Source of the DNA: Christensenella sp.
GTDB lineage: Bacteria; Bacillota; Clostridia; Christensenellales; UBA3700
Direction of reading: 5' to 3'
Assembly: GCA_022784465.1 (NCBI GenBank)
Contig: JALFUR010000008.1
Coordinates: 41,014-105,013, forward strand
Length of the DNA: 64,000 bases
The notes beneath the pieces were generated by a model. That model did not search any database and was not told the DNA's origin. It saw only the letters and a list, made by a program, of their open reading frames with translations. Shown one piece after another: positions 27,756 through 36,672 of this stretch. The stretch's first letter is position 1, and the number at the start of each line of letters is the position of its first letter. A program made the translations under genes and the position numbers.

Positions 27756-29000
27756 TTATGTAAATTTTTCTTTTGGATACTCTAAAACGACCTTGAACCC
27801 CTTTGGTTTGTTATGAAATGCCATAACTTTGCCACCAAAGGCATCGGTAATTGTTTTAACAATAGATAGACCAAGTCCAGATCCTCCAGTTTCTGAATTT
27901 CTAGATGCGTCAGTTCTATAGAATCTTTCAAATACCTTTCCTAAATCCTCATCAGACACCCCTATTCCGGTGTCTGAAACTGTAATGAAATATTTGTTAT
28001 ACGAATCACGCAATAAAACGTTGATTGAATCGCCCTTATTTGTATATTTAACCGCATTGTCTAAAAGTATTATTACAGCTTGTCTCAATTTGTCTTGATC
28101 GACCATACTTTCTACATTTTCAGCCAAATCTACTTCCATTACTTTCTCGTCAAGTTCGCACATTATCTCGAATGGCTCACAAACATCTTTTATTATTTCT
28201 GTTATGTTTGTTGGAGTCTTATCTAAAATTAATCTTTCATTGTCTGAGCGTGACAAAATGAGCATTTCTTTAACCATTCTATTCAAGCGCCCAACTTCAT
28301 GCGTTACTGATACTAACGATTCTGAAGCATCTTCAACTTTTAAATCCGGTTCGCTCATAATCTTTGCCAAGGATACCTTAATAATGGCAAGTGGGGTGTT
28401 AAATTCATGCGAAATATCTGAAATAAGCTGATTGTTCTTCTCGATTGCATTTTCGTAATATTTCATTTGATCATTAATACTCCAGTAAGTTAATGTGGAA
28501 AGAATAGCAATAGCAATCATAAAAGAAATAATGGAAAGCCATATTGCCGCTAACATAACTTCTCTATTTTCAGTTACGTCCATAAAAATCATATAGTATT
28601 CGGCATTAAACAAATTAGAACCCATCTTGCCCGTTCTAATCATATATGATTTTCCATTTACCGTTTTCGTTTCATTATTCAGATTAGTATCAAAAGTTTT
28701 TGAATATGTAAATGTATAATCTTCTAATGGCTTATAGTCTTCATCGTAATAGAAAACTTTACATTTATTGAATAAATTTTGAGCAAAAGACGAGTCTCTT
28801 ATCGTTACATTTTCCTTAATTGCAACTTCGACTAAATCGAGTTCTGAAGAATTGTTTTTATCAAAAGAATATGTAATTATTGCAATTACAATAGCAGTCA
28901 AAACAATTAACAGTACTGCTTGCAAGACAATACTGAAAAATAATTTAGTTTTTGCTTTTTTCTCTACTTCAAGTTTTCCGTAATTGCTTTCAACTCTCAC
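27756..29000 (-). CDS. Sensor histidine kinase
   Basis: 414 residues. Two membrane segments (about 19-44 and 149-172) enclose a ~100-residue outside sensor domain that I cannot assign. The HisKA box SHEFNTPL carries the phospho-acceptor His198. The ATPase part has the N-box LLDNAVKYTNKG, the G1 box VSDTGIGVSD, the F-box FERFYR and the G2 box GGSGLGLSIVK. All catalytic motifs are present. The start overlaps the response-regulator stop by 4 bases, so the pair is translationally coupled. It lies directly upstream of the giant lipoprotein gene and probably controls surface-protein expression (inference). Confidence 0.93.
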   Translation of the reverse strand: MRVESNYGKLEVEKKAKTKLFFSIVLQAVLLIVLTAIVIAIITYSFDKNNSSELDLVEVAIKENVTIRDSSFAQNLFNKCKVFYYDEDYKPLEDYTFTYSKTFDTNLNNETKTVNGKSYMIRTGKMGSNLFNAEYYMIFMDVTENREVMLAAIWLSIISFMIAIAILSTLTYWSINDQMKYYENAIEKNNQLISDISHEFNTPLAIIKVSLAKIMSEPDLKVEDASESLVSVTHEVGRLNRMVKEMLILSRSDNERLILDKTPTNITEIIKDVCEPFEIMCELDEKVMEVDLAENVESMVDQDKLRQAVIILLDNAVKYTNKGDSINVLLRDSYNKYFITVSDTGIGVSDEDLGKVFERFYRTDASRNSETGGSGLGLSIVKTITDAFGGKVMAFHNKPKGFKVVLEYPKEKFT

Positions 29001-29668
29001 TCGAACTTATCACTCCACATATAGCCTACATTCTTTATTGTTTTCAAATATGGCTTAACATTATATTTGTCTAATAATTTCCTTATATTGCTTACGTATA
29101 CTTCCGTTACCGTCACAATTGTATCCGAATTATATCCCCAAATTCTATTAAATAATTGTTCCTTAGAAATAATCATATTTCTATTTCTAATTAAATACTC
29201 TACAATGTCGTACATCTTACCAGCAAGTTTAACGTATTCTCCGTCTATCTTTAGCATCTTACTTGCAAAATCAAGTTCTAAATTTCCATTGACATATTTT
29301 GTCGTAAAGTTATTGTTATATCTACGCAAAATAGCTTCAACTCTTGCTAATAACTCATCATTTTCAAATGGCTTTGCTAAATAATCATCAGCCCCAAGTT
29401 TTAGACCCTCAATTTTTTTGTCTGTGCTATCTAAGGCTGTCAAAATTATTACAGGAGTTACGCTTGTTTTTCTTAGACGACTCAATAAATCAAAACCATT
29501 CAATTTTGGCAGCATCAAATCTAAAACAATCAAATCATAACTTCCATGCTCAGCCATATACAATCCTTCTTCTCCGTCATAGGCAGCATCTGAATTGCCT
29601 AATTTTGTCAGAACATCCCTTATATTTTGGTTTAATGTTTCATTGTCTTCAACAACTAAAAATTTCAT
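28997..29668 (-). CDS. OmpR-family response regulator
   Basis: 223 residues. The receiver domain (1-115) has the acidic pocket VEDNE, phospho-acceptor Asp50 in LIVLDLMLPKLNG, Thr in LTALD and Lys99 in AKPF. A winged-helix DNA-binding domain follows (about 125-220), ending with the typical VSNIRKLLDKY and TIKNVGYMW segments. It has a GGAGG ribosome binding site although it overlaps the zinc-ribbon gene by 4 bases. Partner of the kinase encoded next. Its likely targets include the phased heptamers at 27571-27588. Confidence 0.93.
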   Translation of the reverse strand: MKFLVVEDNETLNQNIRDVLTKLGNSDAAYDGEEGLYMAEHGSYDLIVLDLMLPKLNGFDLLSRLRKTSVTPVIILTALDSTDKKIEGLKLGADDYLAKPFENDELLARVEAILRRYNNNFTTKYVNGNLELDFASKMLKIDGEYVKLAGKMYDIVEYLIRNRNMIISKEQLFNRIWGYNSDTIVTVTEVYVSNIRKLLDKYNVKPYLKTIKNVGYMWSDKFE

Positions 29669-30363
29669 AATTCCTCCGAGCCCGATCCTTCTTTTTTATC
29701 TGCAAAGCATTCTTTCATAACTTCGACTGTATCTATTTTAAAAACATGCGTTCTATCCTGATTACAAACAACAACAAAACTTCCATCTACTTCTTCTATA
29801 TGAGTATCCGACTCGCATTTAGCGCATTTGGATTTTACAAGCATCAAATAAAGATCCCCGTCCTTATACACATATGGTGCTTGTCCATATTTTATTTTCT
29901 TAATTGCCATTTGCGATTGACTCATTTTATTCAAGGTTGTTAGCAAATGAATATCATTTATAAAAATCATAATGGCAATCGCACAAATAAAAAAAGCAGC
30001 AAATATTACTAATAGCTTTAAATTAGCATTTAGATTCCCCTTGCTACTTATCTCACCCCAAACAACTGCCGCTATAAATAATATGACAGAAATTACAATC
30101 CTAATAACAGCCATTGTCTTAGCATCTTTAATTGTCCCTTTTTTCTCAAGAACAATAGAACCTTTATCCCAAAATGGCGCACTATCTACTTGCTCTTTTG
30201 TCAAATAAGACTTAGCCATTAATTCCTGTCTTTCCCTTTCTTTAGCTTGTTTTCTTTCAAATAAAGAAAGTTTTTTCTTTTCCTTTACAAACTCCCTGCC
30301 ACATTGAGAACAAAAGATAGCATTTTCATCCATTTCTTTGCCGCAATTAGGACACTTTTTCAT
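29665..30363 (-). CDS. Zinc-ribbon membrane protein
   Basis: 232 residues. It opens with a zinc-ribbon (CPNCGKEMDENAIFCSQCG: two CxxC pairs), then a basic linker, two transmembrane helices (about 83-103 and 113-132) and a C-terminal cytoplasmic part with a second Cys cluster (CAKCES near 187, then a single Cys and a His). Such zinc-ribbon membrane proteins are common in Firmicutes and have no fixed function. The start overlaps the preceding membrane-protein gene by 17 bases, and the end overlaps the response regulator by 4 bases. That tight packing suggests a signalling or assembly role together with the two-component pair. Confidence 0.75.
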   Translation of the reverse strand: MKKCPNCGKEMDENAIFCSQCGREFVKEKKKLSLFERKQAKERERQELMAKSYLTKEQVDSAPFWDKGSIVLEKKGTIKDAKTMAVIRIVISVILFIAAVVWGEISSKGNLNANLKLLVIFAAFFICAIAIMIFINDIHLLTTLNKMSQSQMAIKKIKYGQAPYVYKDGDLYLMLVKSKCAKCESDTHIEEVDGSFVVVCNQDRTHVFKIDTVEVMKECFADKKEGSGSEEL

Positions 30364-31114
30364 GCTCTATCTCCTCTTGTTTTCTCAATTTTCTCTGATT
30401 TATTATGTAGTACACAATATATGCAACAAGCGCAATAATTAAAACTAGTATTAACCAAAGCCCCCATTCGCAAGAAACTTTAGACATTTTTTTTGCTGTG
30501 CTTATCATAAATGATGTCAAAACAACAAATAAAGCGAATATAACAACAAACAACGAGCTAATCGATATAGTTGTAAATAGATATTTTTGTCTATTTTTAC
30601 TTCGCTCAAATAGCGCTGCAACTATACTTACAAGCAACAAAAATATTACTATAACACTAACTACAAATAACGCAACGGAAGAATCTTCCATTTTATCTAA
30701 TACTTCTTGTCCTATTAAAACTGGAGCAAGAGATAAAAATACCCTTTTAGCTAAATCGGTTTTTGCAATAAAATCGGACTTTTCAATTAAATAATCTAAC
30801 CCGCTTTGAATGCCTCTTAAAGGTGCAATAAAAATATCCAAGAACGATACAGTTGCACTCATAACCTTGTATTCGCCTTCTGTTGCTTCTTCCCCCATTT
30901 CTTCGGAGAACTTTGAAGCATCAACTGTAACGTCAACTTTAAGGATAGGAAGCAACATAATAAAAATGAAAAGCACTAAAAGTCCAAGACACAAAATCAA
31001 ATTAAAATTGAAATTTAACTTGTTCTTTTGTTTTCCAATTTTTATAGCGTTTTGGTTGCTAAGTGATTGCACGCCTGCGCTTGTACCTAATTTCTTTTTG
31101 CCTCTACTTGACAT
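30347..31114 (-). CDS. Polytopic membrane protein of unknown function
   Basis: 255 residues from ATG at 31114, chosen because GAGGAAG lies just upstream; a start 48 bases further up would fall in the promoter region. After a short basic head (MSSRGKKKLG) there is a transmembrane helix near 38-58, an outside stretch of about 60 residues, and three more helices near 135-160, 175-200 and 215-240, with a charged C-terminal tail (QRKLRKQEEIEHEK). No family recognised. It has its own promoter and sits in the operon with the zinc-ribbon protein and two-component system. Confidence 0.72.
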   Translation of the reverse strand: MSSRGKKKLGTSAGVQSLSNQNAIKIGKQKNKLNFNFNLILCLGLLVLFIFIMLLPILKVDVTVDASKFSEEMGEEATEGEYKVMSATVSFLDIFIAPLRGIQSGLDYLIEKSDFIAKTDLAKRVFLSLAPVLIGQEVLDKMEDSSVALFVVSVIVIFLLLVSIVAALFERSKNRQKYLFTTISISSLFVVIFALFVVLTSFMISTAKKMSKVSCEWGLWLILVLIIALVAYIVYYIINQRKLRKQEEIEHEKVS

Positions 31115-31133
31115 ATTTCTTCCTCGCGTAAAT

Positions 31134-31162
31134 ATTATAGCTAATTTATAAAAATTTAACAA
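31134..31162 (-). promoter_or_regulatory. Promoter of the membrane protein/zinc-ribbon/two-component operon
   Basis: TTGTTA (31162-31157), 17-base spacer, TATAAT (31139-31134) on the minus strand, 19 bases before the ATG at 31114. It overlaps the end of the preceding 155-residue gene, so the operon can be transcribed separately from it. Confidence 0.6.
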
Positions 31163-31623
31163 ATACCATTTTTTGAATATTCAAAAAAATACTCTATCGC
31201 CCACTCCTGCATAATAGAATAGATTAGCTGTTCAGTTTGAAAGCACTTTAATTCAAATTCTTTAATATTGCACAATTCTAAAAGAATTCTTTTTTCTAGT
31301 GCAAGTAAATCTAGCACAATATTTATGTATGGTTTTGTATGTATTTTTTTGCAATTTTCATCAATGCAACAACTGGTTGATTTGTATTTTAAAACAAGAT
31401 TTATCTCATATTGATTCTTCATTCCTAAAAATGTTTTTTCAAGTTGATTCAATAAATTTATTATCTGTAAATTAATTTTTGCAATTATTCTTTTTCGAGC
31501 TTGAACAAAAGACACGCTTTTTGTCACACATTCGCACTCAATTCCTTCTTTTTCGTAGCTTTTACACATTTTATTAATTAACTCATCGTTTAATAAATAG
31601 TCGAAATTTTCTATATTTTCCAT
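31156..31623 (-). CDS. Uncharacterised soluble protein
   Basis: 155 residues, predicted cytoplasmic and mainly helical, with a Cys cluster in the middle (STSCCIDENCKKIH) that could bind a metal. No signal peptide or membrane segment, and no family I recognise. The ATG at 31623 has no ribosome binding site, and a TATAAT ends only 2 bases before it, so the true start may be Met19 (31569). The stop lies 41 bases before the next gene of the same strand. It is divergent from the hydrolase-like gene, with an 86-base shared intergenic region. Confidence 0.6.
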   Translation of the reverse strand: MENIENFDYLLNDELINKMCKSYEKEGIECECVTKSVSFVQARKRIIAKINLQIINLLNQLEKTFLGMKNQYEINLVLKYKSTSCCIDENCKKIHTKPYINIVLDLLALEKRILLELCNIKEFELKCFQTEQLIYSIMQEWAIEYFFEYSKNGIC

Positions 31624-31673
31624 ACATTATAAGTATATTGTGACAAAAAATAAAATATGCATGCAATTTTTTG

Positions 31674-31702
31674 TTGCAATTAATTATACTAAAATATATA
31701 AT
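31674..31702 (+). promoter_or_regulatory. Promoter abutting the start codon of the hydrolase-like gene
   Basis: TTGCAA (31674-31679), 17-base spacer, TATAAT (31697-31702), then 7 bases and ATG at 31710. Transcription should begin at or next to the start codon, and no Shine-Dalgarno sequence is present. It argues for the ATG at 31710 over the earlier in-frame starts at 31671 and 31701, which lie inside the promoter. Confidence 0.6.
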
Positions 31703-31709
31703 GTTTTAT

Positions 31710-33377
31710 ATGATTTCGAATTTATTAACACCTAGACAATTATGGAGCAATTATGACCCTTATAAAGAGCCACTAAGACCTTCTTATCTAGATATTACTG
31801 AATCGCAATCTTATTATCATTTCAAAACATATATCAATGGAGATTCATACGATAACGAACCTATACGAATATACGTTCAATGTTACATTCCTAAAAAATC
31901 CACTTTTAACTCTAACATTATACTTATGACTGATGTTGGATTACATGTTGAAGATGATAAACAACAAGAAAACTTGGCAAACTTAGGATTTGGAGTCTTT
32001 TCTTTCGATTATTCTGGATTTACTAATTCGTCATCGAAATTTACTCATTATCCTAAATCGATTAACTACGCCAATTATGAATACTCAAACAAAGATATAT
32101 CTCACGATAGTGTTTCGCCTCAAAACACGCCGATATTTATTTGGTGCAAAGTGTGCAGAAAAGTAATTAATCTTATAAAGCAAACACGTGGTGATGATAG
32201 TCAAATTATTCTTACTGGATACAAACTTGGCGCAGATATTGCATGGCAAGTAGCGGCTATAGATAAAAGAGTAGATGCAGTTGCTGCATTTTTAAATGCT
32301 GGTTGGCAAGAGTTTAGAAATATTCCTAAACTTTCTAATTCCGCCTTGTTGCCAGACAAAGACGATGTTTCTGAATCATGGCTTTCTGCTTCTTCAACTC
32401 AAGCATATATTAAGTTTGTAAATTGCCCTGCCTTAATACTTGCAGCTTCTAATTCTCCAATAACATCTTTAGATAGAATTGTTGATTCTGCAAATTTAAT
32501 TAAATCTAACGGAGCAAATGTTTGCTTAAATATATCAGCTGGACAGAGCAACTCTATGACAAAAGAAGCTCAAATTCTATATTTAAAGTGGATAGACTCA
32601 TTAAGCAAGAACGTTTCATTGCCAAAATTGCCAAAGATTACAATTTCTGCTTACGATAATAGCTTAATGGCAAACTTGGATGTAGACAAGAGTCAAGAAA
32701 TTGAAAAAATTTCCGTTCATTATAGCTATGATGAATTAGATAGCACTTTGAGGAGTTGGTCAAATAGGCTTGTTCCTCTTGCGGGATTAAAAACAGACAT
32801 TCCTGTTTATATGGAAACAAAGATAATTTTTGCTTTTGCTTCTGTAAAATACAAAAACGGATTTGAATTAACTTCCCTACCAACTTATTATGAAATCCCA
32901 CAAGACGCAAATATAGAAAGAACTGAAATAAAAAAATCTAGAATTATATATCAAAAATCTTTTGGACCTAATGGATGGATTGTAGAACAATCATCTGTAT
33001 ATGTAGATATTGTTGAGCCAAAGATTGTTCAAGGACCTTTTGGCGTATATGGAATAACAACACAAATAGGAAACCTATCTACCTATACCATAGGAGAATA
33101 TAAGTTTAAATGCGAAAATCAAAATCTACTTCAATTTGATGTTTGCTCTAGTAAATCAAGAGAATTAACTGTGGAAATCACCTCTGGTTCTAATGGGGTA
33201 TATAACTTGTTCTATTCGACAATTACTATACCTGAAAATGTTTGGACAAAATGTTCTCTTAAAGTATCAGATTTTAAAACAAAAGACTTAGTTCCTCTTA
33301 AAGAATGGGGAAATATAAAGAAATTAACGTTTTTAAATGTGGATAATGCACTATTTAACAACATAATATGGATATAA
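31710..33377 (+). CDS. Degenerate alpha/beta-hydrolase-like protein with C-terminal beta domain
   Basis: 555 residues from ATG 31710. Residues ~15-300 follow the alpha/beta-hydrolase order: a central strand (NSNIILMTDVG), an FGVFSFDYSG segment, a long helix and then LTGYKLGAD at about 169-177. That is the nucleophile elbow GxSxG with Lys in place of Ser. The region where the catalytic His is expected (ISAGQSNSM) has none. Hydrolysis is therefore unlikely; binding or scaffolding is more plausible. Residues ~310-555 form a beta-rich, carbohydrate-binding-module-like part. There is no signal peptide. It heads a plus-strand operon running to RlmB. Confidence 0.65.
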   Translation: MISNLLTPRQLWSNYDPYKEPLRPSYLDITESQSYYHFKTYINGDSYDNEPIRIYVQCYIPKKSTFNSNIILMTDVGLHVEDDKQQENLANLGFGVFSFDYSGFTNSSSKFTHYPKSINYANYEYSNKDISHDSVSPQNTPIFIWCKVCRKVINLIKQTRGDDSQIILTGYKLGADIAWQVAAIDKRVDAVAAFLNAGWQEFRNIPKLSNSALLPDKDDVSESWLSASSTQAYIKFVNCPALILAASNSPITSLDRIVDSANLIKSNGANVCLNISAGQSNSMTKEAQILYLKWIDSLSKNVSLPKLPKITISAYDNSLMANLDVDKSQEIEKISVHYSYDELDSTLRSWSNRLVPLAGLKTDIPVYMETKIIFAFASVKYKNGFELTSLPTYYEIPQDANIERTEIKKSRIIYQKSFGPNGWIVEQSSVYVDIVEPKIVQGPFGVYGITTQIGNLSTYTIGEYKFKCENQNLLQFDVCSSKSRELTVEITSGSNGVYNLFYSTITIPENVWTKCSLKVSDFKTKDLVPLKEWGNIKKLTFLNVDNALFNNIIWI

Positions 33378-33379
33378 AA

Positions 33380-33562
33380 ATGGAAGAATATAACATCGGA
33401 GATATTGTAATAACAAAAAAGTTACACCCTTGTGGTTCTAATAAATGGGAAATTATTAGAACTGGCATTGATTTTAAAATCAAATGCACTGGATGCGGCA
33501 GAATTGTTATGTTAACTAGAGAAAAATTCTTAAAATCTCTAAAGCGCACGGAGCAAAAATAA
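33380..33562 (+). CDS. DUF951 family protein
   Basis: 60 residues. The pattern IGDIV, KKLHPCGSNKWEI, G-DF-IKC and CGRIVMLTREKF is that of DUF951, a small cytoplasmic family with three Cys (HPCG and CTGCG) in Firmicutes. Function unknown; RNA or ribosome association is often suspected from its gene neighbourhoods. I chose Met at 33380 because family members begin about six residues before GDIV; an in-frame ATG at 33368 overlaps the previous gene. Either way it is translated by re-initiation, and its stop overlaps the next start by one base. Confidence 0.85.
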   Translation: MEEYNIGDIVITKKLHPCGSNKWEIIRTGIDFKIKCTGCGRIVMLTREKFLKSLKRTEQK

Positions 33563-34110
33563 TGGAACAATATATTGCACAAAATAAAGACTATAAGTTT
33601 CCTCATTATTTAAATGCTATCTTGGTAGCTTTAATTGTAATACTGTTTTTAATTTTGCTTTGTTTATTATTTGTTGTTTCTCCTATGACAATTGTTGGAG
33701 ATTCTATGCAAAATACGCTAATCGAAGGAGACCATATATTCTTACTTAAAGTCTTTTACGATTATACTTATGGAGACATTTTAATATTTAAAAAAGATTC
33801 GTTGTCAGACAAAAAAATAATAAAAAGAGTTATTGGAATGCCTGGCGATTATATAAGATATGACATAATTGAAAAATGCTGGTATAGAAATGATCAAAAA
33901 CTCATTGAAGACTATGTCAAGTGTGAGTATACAGATTATTATCTAGATTCGTCATATATAAAGAGTGAATTAACTTCTGAAAAAGGTTTACTTGTTGAAG
34001 ATAATTCATTGTTTATCTTAGGAGATAATAGAGTGGTTTCAAACGATTCACATATCTATGGATGTATATCTATGGATTTGATAGTCGGAAAATATTTATT
34101 TACATACTAA
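33562..34110 (+). CDS. lepB: Signal peptidase I
   Basis: 182 residues, type I signal peptidase (S26). One N-terminal transmembrane helix (about 17-39) is followed by the catalytic Ser48 in VGDSM, the catalytic Lys88 in KRVIGMPGD, and the conserved FILGDNRVVSNDS box near 150. It removes signal peptides from exported proteins on the outer face of the membrane, which fits the very large exported load encoded in this window. GGAG binding site; starts at the stop of DUF951. Length is normal for the short Gram-positive form. More than one copy is common in such genomes, so the symbol is a family-level name. Confidence 0.92.
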   Translation: MEQYIAQNKDYKFPHYLNAILVALIVILFLILLCLLFVVSPMTIVGDSMQNTLIEGDHIFLLKVFYDYTYGDILIFKKDSLSDKKIIKRVIGMPGDYIRYDIIEKCWYRNDQKLIEDYVKCEYTDYYLDSSYIKSELTSEKGLLVEDNSLFILGDNRVVSNDSHIYGCISMDLIVGKYLFTY

Positions 34111-34126
34111 ACGGAGGATTAAAAAA

Positions 34127-34306
34127 ATGAAAAACAGTGTTAGACAAGCTAAAATTGATAAGCAAAAATGGCTTTTATCTGAACGTACTGGACGCGATGC
34201 ATGTGGAACTTTTGACTTCTGCCATGCCTGCAAACACGATGGCAAGGAATACCCTTGCGCTAGAGCGTATATAAAAGTACATAGATCAAAAGAAGATAAG
34301 GAATAA
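34127..34306 (+). CDS. Cys-rich 59-residue protein
   Basis: A small ORF with an excellent ribosome binding site (ACGGAGG, 9 bases before ATG) filling the gap between signal peptidase and the ACT protein. The chain is basic and carries a compact CGTFDFCHACKHD cluster plus one more Cys (YPCARAY), giving four Cys that could hold a zinc ion. I do not recognise a family. Its operon position, strong start and Cys spacing make it a real gene. The ACT gene starts 4 bases after its stop. Confidence 0.75.
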   Translation: MKNSVRQAKIDKQKWLLSERTGRDACGTFDFCHACKHDGKEYPCARAYIKVHRSKEDKE

Positions 34307-34310
34307 TAAA

Positions 34311-34601
34311 ATGAAAGCTATAGTATCAGTTATCGGAAAAGACAAAAAAGGAATTATTGCAAAAGTTTCTACTGCCCTATTTGACATGGATATCAACATT
34401 GAAAATATCTCGCAAACAATTATGCAAGATTATTTCACCATGATAATGGCTGTAGACTTGTCTGAATCAAAACTAAATTTTAGTGAAATTGCTCAAAAAC
34501 TAGATGTTCTTGGTAAAAATAACGCTGTTGAAATACGTATACAATTGCAAAGTATTTTTGACAGCATGCATCAAGTATCTACAATGGACGATAGTATTTA
34601 G
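34311..34601 (+). CDS. ACT domain protein (partner of DUF711)
   Basis: 96 residues, essentially one ACT domain ([20 protein letters not shown] at the start, then [22 protein letters not shown]). ACT domains bind small ligands, usually amino acids. This stand-alone version is regularly encoded directly before DUF711/PFL-family genes, as here, with 8 bases between them. The pair probably forms a regulated enzyme, but the ligand and reaction are not known. Cytoplasmic, normal length. Confidence 0.9.
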   Translation: MKAIVSVIGKDKKGIIAKVSTALFDMDINIENISQTIMQDYFTMIMAVDLSESKLNFSEIAQKLDVLGKNNAVEIRIQLQSIFDSMHQVSTMDDSI

Positions 34602-34609
34602 GTGACAAA

Positions 34610-35959
34610 ATGTATTCAGAAAAAGAAATTATTGAAACAATAAATATGGTTTCGCATCAGCACCTTGATGTTCGTACAATTACTCTTGGAATCTCTCTTT
34701 TTGATTGCATCTCTGACGATAAGAAAAAAACTTGTGATAAAGTCTATGACAAAATCATGAAAAAAGCTTCTAATCTTGTCAAAGTTGGAGAAACCATTTC
34801 AAATGAAATAGGAGTTCCTATTGTAAACAAGCGTGTATCAGTAACTCCTATAAGTTTAATATCAGCATCATCAAAATGCCACCTAGAGTTAATTAAAACT
34901 CTAGATAAAGCAGCACAAGAAATCGGCATAGATTTTCTAGGCGGCTATTCTGCCCTTGTACATAAAGGTATGACTCCTTATGAAAAAGAATTTCTTTTAT
35001 CTATTCCTGAAGCACTTGCTTCAACAAACAAAGTTTGTTCTTCTGTAAATGTTGCTACAACAAAAGCGGGAATAAATATGGATGCCATTAAGCTAATGGG
35101 AGATGTTATTAAAAAGACTGCTTATTTAACAAAAGACAATGATTCAATTGGATGTGCAAAACTCGTTGTTTTTGCAAATGCTGTTGAGGACAATCCTTTT
35201 ATGGCAGGAGCTTTTTTGGGCGTAGGAGAAGAAGATACCGTTGTCAATGTTGGCGTTTCTGGTCCTGGAGTTGTAAAAACAGCGCTTGAAAGATGCAAAG
35301 GAAACTTAACAGACGTTGCAGAATGCATTAAACAAACTGCATTTAAAATTACTCGTGTTGGACAATTAGTTGCTCATGAAGCATCAACAAGATTAAATGC
35401 ATCCGCAGGAATAGTAGATTTATCTTTAGCCCCAACTCCAACAATCGGAGATAGCGTTGCCCATATCTTAGAAGAAATCGGCTTAGAACAAGTAGGTGGT
35501 TTTGGAACTACAGCAACATTAGCTCTTTTAAACGATGCAGTAAAAAAGGGTGGCATTATGGCCTGTTCTTCTGTTGGAGGATTATCTGGAGCCTTTATCC
35601 CTGTATCAGAAGATATCGGCATGATTAATGGCGTTTTATCTAATAATCTTACATTAGAAAAACTTGAAGCCATGACCGCAGTTTGTTCTGTAGGACTAGA
35701 TATGTTTGCTGTACCAGGAGATACAACAGCAGAGGTTTTATCTGCAATTATTGCTGATGAAATAGCAATTGGTGTTGTAAACCAAAAAACAACAGCTGTA
35801 AGAGTAATTCCAGTTTATGGAAAAAAAGCGGGAGAAGAAGCAGAGTTCGGAGGCTTATTAGGAAGAGCTCCAATTATGAAAATTAACACTTCATCTCCAG
35901 CCAAGTTTATTAATCGTGGAGGACGAATACCTGCTCCTCTACATAGTTTTAAAAATTAA
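34610..35959 (+). CDS. DUF711 (PFL-like, UPF0210) protein
   Basis: 449 residues. Family features are the start EIIETINMV, the [14 protein letters not shown] segment, GVSGPGVVK, a Gly-rich central part ([22 protein letters not shown]) and the end [10 protein letters not shown]. This is a cytoplasmic family with a pyruvate-formate-lyase-like barrel fold and no proven reaction. Paired with the ACT protein just upstream. Length and conserved blocks are intact. RlmB starts 2 bases after its stop. Confidence 0.92.
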   Translation: MYSEKEIIETINMVSHQHLDVRTITLGISLFDCISDDKKKTCDKVYDKIMKKASNLVKVGETISNEIGVPIVNKRVSVTPISLISASSKCHLELIKTLDKAAQEIGIDFLGGYSALVHKGMTPYEKEFLLSIPEALASTNKVCSSVNVATTKAGINMDAIKLMGDVIKKTAYLTKDNDSIGCAKLVVFANAVEDNPFMAGAFLGVGEEDTVVNVGVSGPGVVKTALERCKGNLTDVAECIKQTAFKITRVGQLVAHEASTRLNASAGIVDLSLAPTPTIGDSVAHILEEIGLEQVGGFGTTATLALLNDAVKKGGIMACSSVGGLSGAFIPVSEDIGMINGVLSNNLTLEKLEAMTAVCSVGLDMFAVPGDTTAEVLSAIIADEIAIGVVNQKTTAVRVIPVYGKKAGEEAEFGGLLGRAPIMKINTSSPAKFINRGGRIPAPLHSFKN

Positions 35960-35961
35960 TT

Positions 35962-36672
35962 ATGAAAATTGAAGGAAAAAATGCCGTAAGAGAGGCTTTA
36001 AATAGTTCTCTATCTATAAAAAAATTATGCATTCAAAAGAATGCTCATGATTTACAATCTTTTGTGGATATTGCTAAGAAAAACAATATACGTATTGATT
36101 TTTTAGATAAAAACATGCTAGATAAGCTAAGCGAAACAAAGCATCATCAAGGAGTAATTGCCATTGCTGACGAATATGCTTATTGCGATTTAGATGACAT
36201 TTTAAAGTTACAACAAACAAAGCGCCTTTTTGTCCTTCTTTTAGACGGAATAGAGGATCCTCATAATTTAGGAAGTATTATTCGTGTTGCTGAATGTTTA
36301 GGCGTTGACGGAATAGTCATACCAAATAAACGCTCAGCAACAGTAAATGCGACCGTACTTAGAGTTTCTGCCGGCGCGGCTGCTCATGTCAAAATTGCCA
36401 TGGTAAATAACATAAACGATGTAATTAGAAAGCTAAAAGACAACTTTGTTACTGTTTGTTGTGCAGATATGGATGGGGAATCAATTTACACTTCTACGTT
36501 TACGCAAGACATTGCTGTAGTTATAGGCTCTGAAGGTTTTGGCGTAAAACATTTGACTAAAAATCTTTGCGATAAAATTATTTCTATTCCTCAATTTGGA
36601 AAAGTAAATTCGTTGAATGCTTCTGTAGCTTGTGGAATTATATGCTCTGAAATCGTTAGACAACGACTATAA
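35962..36672 (+). CDS. rlmB: 23S rRNA (guanosine-2'-O)-methyltransferase RlmB
   Basis: 236 residues. The N-terminal RNA-binding domain (about 1-75, with IEGKNAVREAL) precedes a SPOUT methyltransferase domain. SPOUT motif 1 is LDGIEDPHNLGSIIRVAE, motif 2 is VVIGSEGFGV, and motif 3 is VNSLNASVACGI, with the trefoil-knot Asn and Ser in place. It uses SAM to methylate a guanosine ribose in 23S rRNA. No clear ribosome binding site; it probably relies on coupling to DUF711. Its stop overlaps the convergent sigma-factor stop by six bases. In Bacillus the homologue sits between mrnC and sigH on one strand; here it is inverted. Confidence 0.93.
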   Translation: MKIEGKNAVREALNSSLSIKKLCIQKNAHDLQSFVDIAKKNNIRIDFLDKNMLDKLSETKHHQGVIAIADEYAYCDLDDILKLQQTKRLFVLLLDGIEDPHNLGSIIRVAECLGVDGIVIPNKRSATVNATVLRVSAGAAAHVKIAMVNNINDVIRKLKDNFVTVCCADMDGESIYTSTFTQDIAVVIGSEGFGVKHLTKNLCDKIISIPQFGKVNSLNASVACGIICSEIVRQRL

